Shown in pieces: positions 55,359 to 64,000 of a stretch of DNA of 64,000 nt; position 1 is the first letter of the stretch, and each line of letters opens with the position of its first letter. The notes beneath the pieces are model-generated. The model worked only from the letters and a program-made list of their open reading frames with translations. It had not been told where the DNA came from and did not search any database. The DNA comes from Dirofilaria immitis (taxonomy: Eukaryota; Nematoda; Chromadorea; Rhabditida; Onchocercidae): NCBI GenBank assembly GCA_024305405.1, contig JAKNDB010000068.1, forward strand, positions 11,083,501 through 11,147,500, written 5' to 3'. The position numbers were made by a program, and so were the translations under genes.

Positions 55359-56361
55359 ATTTAATAATTTCTTTTAGCATTAAATGTAAAAATGACAGAT
55401 GAATAATCAGAATCATCTAATTTTTTAATTCTAAATAGAGTAAAATCATCCGCAGAGTTGTTGCGGTAATGCAATGTGTAAATCCGTTATCAAAAAACGA
55501 CAAAGTATAATGTTTTGCTCAAAATTTGAAATTATTCGATAAAAATTAATTTTTCTTATAAAATGCTAATTGATATGAAAAGCAGTGATTCAGCACTGTT
55601 CATAATTTGGAATTAAAACATTAGATATTTTCGAATTTTTGAATCTTCCAAAAACTAAATGAATTGTATATCTAAATATCATGCGATCACTTCAAGACAG
55701 ATCTATTCATTTCCTATCTCAATTAGTTACCCTGTAAATATATTATTCAATCAAAATTTAAAACTATATGTCAGAAAATTATGACTGAACCTGCACATAG
55801 TTTAGTTTAGAGCTTATGTTCTGATGATATTCTTGTGTATTTGGCAAATATATTGCCTTCGGCTAAGAGAAAATTTGTCTTTACAAAAGCATATTTTGAA
55901 AAAAAAAAGAAAATATACTTCGTTTCACACTTTTTCGGAATGCCATGACAGCTTAATAATCTTTCCAAGCGTTTTTTACACAAATTTCCAACAAACTTTC
56001 AAGACATTCATTGATTACCATTTGTATTCCAATAAGGAAATGAATGGAGAATTTTTTATCAACAGCTCCAGTGACTAAATTAGCTTTAAATTTTTTCAAT
56101 GCAAATCTAAATATTTGCAAGAGAAACAGAAGGCTAGAATTAACGGTATTATTCACATTTTAAAACAACGCGCACATTACAGATCAATAAGGAATACAAC
56201 AGTATAATTTTAATTGGAGACTAATAAAAGAAGATCAATTTACTCTCTGAAATTGCCTTTACTATTTTTGATCGTAAATAAACCGGATACAAAAAAATGA
56301 CTAACACAAACAATAAAAAGTATTCACGAAGAATATAAATCATGAAAAAATGAAAAAAAAT
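55359..56361. other. intergenic, nothing recognised
   Basis: AT-rich DNA between the right inverted-repeat arm and the 3' end of the minus-strand SSB-like gene. No supported feature. Confidence 0.4.
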
Positions 56362-57637
56362 TCATGCAGATGACTGAGTTTTCGCAACATTTTCTAAAGT
56401 AGCTTGTTTTGTTTCTGAGTTCACATCATTATCATTTCTGATAGCCGAGTTATTTTCATCTGTAATATGTTTCGGATCAACAATCTTAAAAAGTCCATTA
56501 GCCTGAACTCGTACATCCTGGAATGATCGTCCATCTTCATCCGTTCGAAGCCTACCCGCAGCTGACCGCTGACGTACACTTGTATTCCTTAAATATGGCC
56601 GAAACTTTTATAAAAAAGTTGAAACATGGATGATTTGATAGTTCAAAAAATATTATTTTTAAACAACGAAGAATGAAGAAATGACTAAAACAATATACCT
56701 TCGCGTACGTGATCCTTGATATAATCAACTATATTATTAGGCGCAAAAACATCGACAAAAGAGACAAATCGTCCAGAACCTCGACGATCAGCTTTAATAA
56801 ACTTTTGCATATATATAATAACTTTATTAATAAATTCAATGTGAAAAATTGTCTATTTCTTATTTTGACTTTGGATTTTGCATACTTCCAATTCTTTAAA
56901 AATCATTTTAATTTTTCAAGAGAAATCAACATCCTACCACTTGTTGTTGATAACTTTACAATGGCATATTGCCGACCAGTTGGCATCGTATATACTCTCG
57001 GTGGTCCTCGAACAATACCGGTCACCTCGATGTGATTCTCACTGTAAATATGCAATGTGAGAAGATATTACTACGAAAACAAAAATATTAAATTTTGAAA
57101 ATCATGAAAAAAAGGAAAATTATCCTTATTCGTTTTTCATTTATAAGAATATTCTAAAACAATAACAAAAAAATAATCAAATATCCTACTCAAAATTATA
57201 ATGTGCCCTAGAATCTACATCAGCCTCGGGCCCTCCAAAATCTTCAGCATCTGCAGGGAAATTTGCACCATCATCACTGATTTCTTCAACCATTTTTTGG
57301 CCTTGCGTAGCTAAACTTCTTCCAGTATACTAAAAAGAAATATACGAATCATATAGAAATTTTTAATCCAGTCTGTGAAATAAACATAGCAATACAGAAC
57401 AATTAAATATTAACTATATTTAAGCTAGTTAATGCATCATAGCATTTATCTTACAAAAATTACAGCGAAATCCCTTATGCGCTAAGATTATCTGTTGCAT
57501 CAAAATTACTTATGACATTAGGATTCCTTACTATAAAATTATTTTACTTATTGGAAAAGAATGAAACATACCTGGAGCAATTTTGCTCGTTGTATAGCAG
57601 GCCAACGCTGCAGTACTCGACCTAGCAACTGGAACAT
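56362..57637 (-). CDS. SSB-like OB-fold protein, probably mitochondrial
   Basis: Five exons: 57572-57637, 57190-57329, 56938-57041, 56699-56791, 56362-56604; about 215 residues. The ATG lies four bases after TTGTAG, a likely trans-splice site. The N terminus MFQLLGRVLQRWPAIQRAKL is basic and lacks acids, as in mitochondrial presequences. An acidic linker (FPADAEDFGGPEAD) follows. The OB-fold core reads HIEVTGIVRGPPRVYTMPTG and QYAIVKLSTT, then RFVSFVDVFAPNNIVDYIKD, then RTDEDGRSFQDVRVQANGLF. This follows the bacterial/mitochondrial SSB pattern of G-x-x-x-x-P, a second strand, and a late D-x-D-G turn. The first four junctions are in phase. The last exon enters out of phase, so a base or two may be missing near 56604. 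It faces 58606-60207 head to head and is probably its paralogue. Confidence 0.6.
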
Positions 57638-57641
57638 TTCC

Positions 57642-58605
57642 CTACAATGTTCATTAATTGTTAATAAGATGCAAACCTTATGTTGTCAAATTGTACATTG
57701 ATACCCACTTTAATTTCTCACAATTTATAACTGAATGACTCAGTACGTAAATTCACATTTTATATCATAGACATGAATATATAACTTATCAATACATTAC
57801 TATACTCATCTAAAATACTTAAGTTATATATTCATGTCCATGATATAATATATAAATTTATATGCACTTACTTGCATTCATCTGTACAATGTCTTCACCA
57901 AATATATATTAAAATGCAATATCGCATACTAAGATACTGTTAAGACTGTATGATATTTTTTAAGGCTATCTGATATCACAACGAACAATCCCACTTCTGA
58001 TATCATACAATTTGCGGAAAACGTACAGCCTTTTAATACGAAACGACAATCATAATTTATCGTAAAATCAATGTGATACGTATCAGAAATTAAATTACGG
58101 AAATATCACACGTAACTTGAAAATCATACAGAAGTATAATACGATGCGATAAAGATTAAGAATATGACAGAAAAGATCATTGTTCCTGATGAGGTAGCAG
58201 GAATAGATAATCGATAAAAGACCCTAGGAAGAATCATTGCAAAATCATAACAAGGACTAAACTCCCTAAAACTACTTTTACTTATAAATGACCGAATATG
58301 CTCGTAGTAACACAACGAGACAAGTTCCTCACATGTGGTGATACAGACCATCAGTCTTCTAAATCCTCCTAAAATACGAAATATGCGAAATAGTTTAAAG
58401 TTTGTGTGGGCTGTTGTGGTGGAGTTCATATTAGGCTCACTAGATTTTATAGGCTATATAAAGGAAAATATAGACACTTGAGATAGGCATTGTTATATCA
58501 AGTTTCGGAATGTGGTTAAGATTTGCGGGAAGGGATAAATGAGTTTACCCTATTTTACATATTTATATATAATGCTTTAAAATTCTAGCGAGATTTTCAG
58601 GAAAA
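57642..58605. promoter_or_regulatory. shared intergenic region of the two SSB-like genes
   Basis: About 960 bases between two divergent start codons, so it must hold both promoters. It contains the hairpin at 57761-57847 and several loose TGATATC/GATATCA echoes between 57900 and 58110. Right boundary: TTTTCAG|GAAAAATG at 58600, a probable SL acceptor. Confidence 0.5.
57761..57847. repeat. 28-bp inverted repeat with 31-base loop
   Basis: TATATCATAGACATGAATAT at 57761 continues to 57788 and is matched in reverse complement by 57820-57847, with one mismatch (A against G). It lies about 125 bases upstream of the minus-strand start codon. Confidence 0.85.
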
Positions 58606-60207
58606 ATGTTCCGTAAAGCATTGTCAGGATGTGCCTCAGGTGTACCGGTAGTTCGGCAGGTTTGCATTTTTTCGATTATGTGCATTGTTTCATATCTCTG
58701 TAAATGGAATTTAATCTAATTACGGGCTTCGTTACTTCAAGAACACGTATTTTTGTATGATAATGCTCTTATGTATAGGTTCTGATGAAATAATTACTTT
58801 CACTTTAAAGAAATATCGTTGATATGTTGTCATTTTTAGTAATAACAGCAATAAATTCACAAAATTCGTGCTAATTTACAGCTAAAAATACTTTTTCAGG
58901 TTTCTAGACGACTCTTTGCAGCGCAAGCTAATTTGCAGCAGCCCACAGATACAGGCAGTCGTCATTCGTCAGATAGACCTAACGAACAGATTAGCTCGAC
59001 TGTCAGTCGTAGGAAGTAAAGCACCCTGTATTATTCTAGTGATACAGATACTCTACGGAAGATATCCTGTTTTAACTCATTAATATATCACATTTGATTT
59101 TGTTATTAAAATTTTCGAGAAGGTTTCCAAACTTAAATCGTAATGTTTTTTAAATTTCACCCGTAATGATAAGAAGATTTGCTTAATTAACAAATTAATT
59201 AATTAGTTGACTACTGAAGGGATTTATTGGTTCAGTGGTCATTCATTTTATTAGCGATTTACCTGCTTTATTAGTTAAATGCATAATTTCAACTGAAAAT
59301 TTAGTTATTTAGTTAATTGTAGGGTTATTTCCTGATTATTCTAGCCAGTCTTTCATTTTTCATTCTAAGATAATAAATTGTATCACAGATATTTTTGTAG
59401 CATCAATCGAGTTTGCCTCAGTGGAATAGTAACAAGCAAACCATTCTATGGAACTACCAGAAATGGTGGTAAATTTGGAGTTGTTCGAATTACCTCAAAT
59501 TCATTTGGAGGTATCGTTTATTATATAATATCCTACTGATCCTGTATCAAGAAGTAATCATTTTAAAATTTAAAAATAAATTTTGTTCATATTAAAATAT
59601 TTATTATTAAACATTGACTGTCCTGAGGGATTCATAAATAATTGCTTTCGTAAGCGTTATTATCGATATAAGCAATCGATTCACATTTATATGTTGTTAT
59701 GAATTGATTGATAGTATAGTTGTTAAAATACTCATTTGCTGAATGATGTTGTCATTAGGAAAAATAAGTTGATATTTTTAGAAATCTCTTCTTCATTGTC
59801 AAGATTTGTATTTGTTAAAAATGTTCAATATATCGAAGTGTTTTGAAGGCCAATATGATTTCCGAGTGCGATTAGGAACACGAACCTCGCTTGCATACTG
59901 CAGAGAAAATGTCGATGAGGGTAAGCTTTGCTGGTGAAATCAAAACTTCGAATATTCCTGAGAAATGTAAAAATTCCATTTCTGCACTTTTCGTACTTCA
60001 GGCTCACATTTGTTCGTTTTTGGTCGTTTGGCTACCTTTCCGAGGGCTGCAGCAGATGGTACGCAAGGTTCAAGTGGAACTATAATGGCATCCCGTATAT
60101 CTGTGGAAAGTAATTCTGCTGCAGCTGCTATTAATGAAAACGAACATTTTGAGGATGTCGATTTACCAGTCGAAGAAGATTTAGAAGAGAACGAGGCGAA
60201 AAAATGA
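58606..60207 (+). CDS. mtss-1: mitochondrial single-stranded DNA-binding protein
   Basis: Coats single-stranded mtDNA during replication. Exons: 58606-58659, 58900-59015, 59401-59510, 59849-59920, 60002-60207; all four junctions are in phase, giving about 185 residues with no frame breaks. The first exon, MFRKALSGCASGVPVVRQ, and the start of exon 2 (VSRRLFAAQ) are basic and hydroxylated, as in a presequence. The OB-fold follows: NINRVCLSGIVTSKPFYGT, NGGKFGVVRITSNSFG, QYDFRVRLGTRTSLAYC, GSHLFVFGRLAT, GTIMASRISVE. The C terminus is acidic (HFEDVDLPVEEDLEENEAKK). The ATG sits five bases after TTTTCAG. AATAAA at 60305-60310 would end the transcript. SNAP-29 follows about 900 bases downstream in the same direction, so a loose operon is possible. 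Confidence 0.78.
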
Positions 60208-60304
60208 ACATTTTTATTTTATCATTATTCGTGCTTGTGTGTTGTAATTGAAATTATTTAAAAATCTTTTGGTACTTATATATATGTAAGAAATATTCTT
60301 TCTA

Positions 60305-60310
60305 AATAAA
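60305..60310 (+). terminator. polyadenylation signal of the SSB gene
   Basis: AATAAA about 100 bases after the stop codon at 60205-60207. Confidence 0.5.
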
Positions 60311-61108
60311 ATTAGAGTAAAAGTCTGTTTGGATTGTTGCGAGGAAGTTTTGCAAACTATATTTTAGATCCGATCTTTAATCTTTCAAGACCTATAAATT
60401 GAATTATATCTCGAGTCATAATGGATATATAATAGATAGTGAAGAATAATTTTTCGTATCAAATAATTCATGAGGAATTAATAATAGATAATGTGGTAAT
60501 CAAAGATAGAAATAGGTTTATAACAATTGGTATATGCATTTAATTTATTTCTAAATTAATTATTATTTCTTGACTGAGGTTATTTGATTAATCTAGAAAG
60601 TTTTGATATACTTAATAGGGGTGGAAATTTATGTTAATTTTTGAAAGAATTGATTTTCAGCAAATAATGTTACAAAAAATTTATCTTTTTGTGTTATAAA
60701 TTTCATACATTTCGATTTTTCCGATAAAGGAAGAGAATTAGTGCTGGTAAAGAGAGCAGCAACCGTGGCGTGGGACATCATGAAGATATTTGGAAGTTAT
60801 TATATAAATGCGTACTATAAACAATTAACTAGTAGATAGACCAGCAAAGTATCTCAGAGGTGCTGCAGTTGATATAGAAATTGTTCCGTGCTGTCAATTT
60901 CTCGTTTAAGTGAATAATGTGGAAAGATTGGTGATGACAGATGTATATTGGAAGTTTTATTGTATATCGAGTTCTTAGGCAATGCATTGTTTGAGTGCAA
61001 TGCGGAAGTTGAAATCTATTAATGAACGGAATTCTGTTTGTTTCTAAAAGAATTAAAAATTAAGTTTTCCAGAATTCGTTGTTTGACGGTAGTTGATCGC
61101 TCAATTCA
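60311..61108. other. intergenic / possible outron of SNAP-29
   Basis: Contains a less AT-rich patch at about 60725-61000 without a usable reading frame. A TTTTCCAG acceptor near 61072 lies about 37 bases before the SNAP-29 start codon and could receive a spliced leader. Confidence 0.4.
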
Positions 61109-63166
61109 ATGTCATCAAATCCATTTGACGACAATTACATAGACCCAAATATTTACAATGGTAAATTACAATTTTTCATCATATTTCATAGCATGATCGT
61201 TGCGCATGACCGTTGATTTTTTTCGTAATTCTAATTTGTGATTGATGCTAGGTAATGATAGTTTTTGAAATGTTAGAATTTTCTATGTTCGACTTTGCGT
61301 AGTATCTCATATTTTATGCCATCTCTCTATTGTATATATATAAATATTAATATATACAAATATTTAATCATATGTTACAAATATTTTTACTAAAAAAATG
61401 AATGTTTCTCTAAGAAACGTTTTAAATTAATTCACAACATTAGGGGATGTTTTTTGTTTCTTCTTCTCAATGAACTGTGATTAAGTATAAACCAAGAAAA
61501 TTCTATTCATTTTTATTAACTTGTTCTCGTCTGTATAGTACATTTGAATTATTAATACATACCTGATTTATAACAGTTCTGAAATCATATGTTACAAATA
61601 TTTTTACTGTTAATTATATGCATGTATGGGAATATTTTTTTAAATTACAAGCTTCCCGAACCATAATCTTATTTGATAAAAAGTATTAATTCAAATTTAT
61701 GAGTGAATTTGAAAATGTAATTCATAATTCATAGTTATCCTAATTAAATTCGTTTGGTTTCAGGACCGGTAAAGAATTATACAATGGTGAATTCAAGCAA
61801 TGGTGGCGGTAGCATTGAAGATGATGTTAATTTTTACGAAAGGGAATTGGAACGCTATATGCAAGAATCATTAGATAGCACAGAGCGTTCAAGGAAAAAT
61901 TTGGAACAAAGTGAACAAATTGGTATCGCAGCTGCGCAAGTATTAATTTCATTTTTCGTTTTGAAGAAATGTGCAAATGAATTCTATTTTGCATTTTGTA
62001 TAATGATTTGTTTAGGATTTGTTAACTCAAAGGGAAAAATTGGAACACACGGAAAGAATCTTGATGATATCGATAAAACAACGAAGATGACTCAGCGTAA
62101 TTTGAATAGCTTAAAATCGGTCTTTGGTGGTTTCTTCAAAAATAAGTTTTCCCGTGCGCCAAAAGACGAGCCATCTGTAAGATTTCACTGCTTTTCAAAC
62201 TCTAATCGTAAGTGGTGGCCACAGAGTAAAAACAAAAATGCTAGTCTCTCTTAGTTTTCTCTCTTGATTGTTATCCATCATTATAAAATAAAATAAAGTA
62301 CTTTAATTTACTTCTCATTGAATTATAGTGAACACAGCCATAAATTAACAGTTTTTAAGATTTAAAATTAGAGCGAAGTGTTATTTTTCGATGTTTCGCT
62401 TTTTCGATTTTCAATATTTCTCCTAGGATGTAAGATGCATCGATTAATAATGATGGTTTTTATTCACATCGTGTATCATTTATATCATAGATATACATAT
62501 ATGAATAATTGCAGATGACTCCATCTAAATCGGATTCAGTCCTTGGAAATACTGTGGATAAATTAAGTACTGCTTCTAAGACAGGTTCAAGTTATGCTGG
62601 AGGCGCTGTGTCGGCATCAGGTCCGACACTAAGTGAAAATTCACGGGCTCTAATTAAAGGAACACGCTGGGAGGCTATGGACAATGAAATTGATTCTAAC
62701 CTTGGTAATAAACCATATCTTTTATATTCCATTTTTAAAATTTCTAATTTTTTAGCAATTTTTCAAGATACAGAATCGATTTAGATTCAATGAGTTCATA
62801 ACTGGCTCGACTGCGTATGCTAGGCGAAGCTATTGGAGAGGAAGTTGATTCGCAGAATGAAATGTTAGATAGAATTCAGGTTAAAGCTGAGCGCACCAAC
62901 ATACGTGTCAAAGATCAGGATAAACAGGTCTGCGTTCTGTACAAATTTTTTTCTTGCTTATCAGGAGATTATCTTATTTTCTCATTTTTATTAGGCCTTA
63001 AAGTTTGCTTGAAACAGTTGCAACAAAATTGGAAGTTGCTTATTTAAATTGAAATTAAATTTCTATTAACAATGATTCTATCGTTTTTCAGATGAAAAAG
63101 TTGCTTGGCTCAGCAGACAAAGAGGAAGTGCAACCCTCGCTGCCGTCTGTTAGCAAGAAGAGGTGA
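61109..63166 (+). CDS. snap-29: SNAP-29, Qb/Qc SNARE protein
   Basis: Soluble SNARE that supplies the Qb and Qc helices for endosomal, autophagosomal and other fusion events. Exons: 61109-61160, 61764-61939, 62016-62176, 62515-62704, 62785-62927, 63092-63166. The N terminus MSSNPFDD carries the NPF motif that binds EH domains. The first SNARE helix spans YMQESLDSTERSRKNLEQSE, IGIAAAQ and LNSLKSVFGGFF; the second spans TRWEAMDNEIDSNL, LARLRMLGEAIGEEVDSQNE and ERTNIRVKDQDKQ. As in the family there is no cysteine palmitoylation cluster between helices and no membrane anchor. Two lesions exist in the given sequence. One A is missing in 62053-62055, shifting frame inside helix 1 after DLLTQREKLEHTE. 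A TAA at 62799-62801 interrupts the second helix (DSMSS*LARLRM). All splice junctions are in phase once the missing A is allowed. Confidence 0.9.
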
Positions 63167-64000
63167 ACATTACTTGTAATGGTTTTTCTTTCAAGTTTTC
63201 CAGTTAAACTGGAATCAGTGATGAGTAAAAGAATTGAAAAAGAATAGTTGTTTAGATGTAGTATAATTACTAGCCGAGAAGCTATTATGATATTTGAAAT
63301 CATTTTCAGAATTATATATAGTGCGGTCAAAAGTGCTTTCTAATATCCAGCGGGCGGATATAATCGATGCGATTATTATCTTTTCTGATTATTTCTATAA
63401 TCTTTTGTTCTAAAGTCTTTCTTATGTGGTATGTAATTATAATTTAATTTATTGAAGTATATGATCATAGTTTATAAATTTCCTTACAAAAATTCTGTCG
63501 AAATCTAACGAAATCGCATTTATAATCATATTTAGGAGATGCCTATAAATAATTTATTTATAGTCCGGTGATTCAACTTATAGCGTATGCTTTTTTATTA
63601 GTAATTATCCTTAATATGCATCCACTACACATTATAATTAAAATTTGTATTAAAGGAATTTTCGTTTTTCTTTTTCTCTGTAGTTGCATTTCATAACACT
63701 TCTTAAGAAGGCTGATAAAAAGTTGCACTGGGATGAACATATCGCTTTGCTACATATCTCTCTACGGTTAAGTTCTCACTGCCACATATTCGGGATTACT
63801 TCTTTAAAAATACTTAGTGTAAATCACTTCCTCTTATTGTATCAAAACTTAATGCGAATCATTTTCTCTTATTGTATCAAAATAATTTTTTTGTTTTTAG
63901 CATTTTATTTTTTCGGGATCTATTCTCTTGCATAAAATTTTTCGGTTTATATTTGATGAAACTTCATTACGTTTCACGAATACTGTTATATGTTGGATAT
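63167..64000. other. 3' flank of SNAP-29
   Basis: No supported gene. A frame at 63684-63935 opens just after TTTCTCTGTAG and begins LHFITLLKKADKKLHWDEH, so an exon of another gene is conceivable but unproven. Near 63830-63885 a block ending TCTTATTGTATCAAAA is tandemly duplicated. Confidence 0.35.

Noticed and set aside
54755..56300. A plus-strand retrotransposon body following the right inverted arm
   Set aside because: Sequence after 55358 shows no gag motifs and no similarity to the leader beside the left arm.

Overview
The window looks like nuclear DNA of a parasitic nematode, most likely a clade III (spirurid/filarial-type) worm. It is very AT-rich, genes are broken into many short exons with GT..TTTCAG introns, several start codons lie a few bases after a TTTCAG-type acceptor (as expected for spliced-leader trans-splicing), and the best match for one ribosomal protein is the nematode form. 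Species cannot be fixed from the sequence alone.

Layout, left to right. 226-4164 (minus): a 4E-T / IFET-1 homologue (eIF4E-binding translational repressor of P-bodies), running off the left edge. 5100-5540: a GC-richer, coding-like island of unknown identity. 5969-7698 (plus): ribosomal protein eS1 (RPS3A, nematode rps-1). 9783 to about 33 kb, possibly 36.2 kb (minus): one very large INF2-type (inverted) formin gene with DID-like exons, a short poly-proline FH1, a full FH2 spread over many exons and a long basic Ser/Thr/Pro tail. Its introns include three gaps of 3-7 kb. About 36-56 kb is gene-poor: microsatellites, a diverged dispersed repeat, a decayed BEL/Pao retrotransposon gag (minus, about 49.2-50.0 kb) and a striking 604-bp near-perfect inverted repeat (50770-51373 / 54755-55358). 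56362-57637 (minus) and 58606-60207 (plus) are head-to-head genes that both read as mitochondrial single-stranded-DNA-binding (SSB) OB-fold proteins. 61109-63166 (plus) is SNAP-29, a Qb/Qc SNARE.

The most consequential observation is about the sequence itself. The conserved exons of eS1, 4E-T, the formin and SNAP-29 are interrupted by a dozen or more one-base deletions, nearly all in or beside homopolymers, while exon phases and splice sites agree perfectly once those bases are allowed for. Four unrelated housekeeping genes would not all be decaying this way, so I read it as homopolymer under-calling in a draft assembly. It explains why gene models here look fragmentary. I found no convincing new molecular system. 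The inverted repeat with its 3.4-kb spacer, and the SSB paralogue pair, are the best candidates for biological follow-up.
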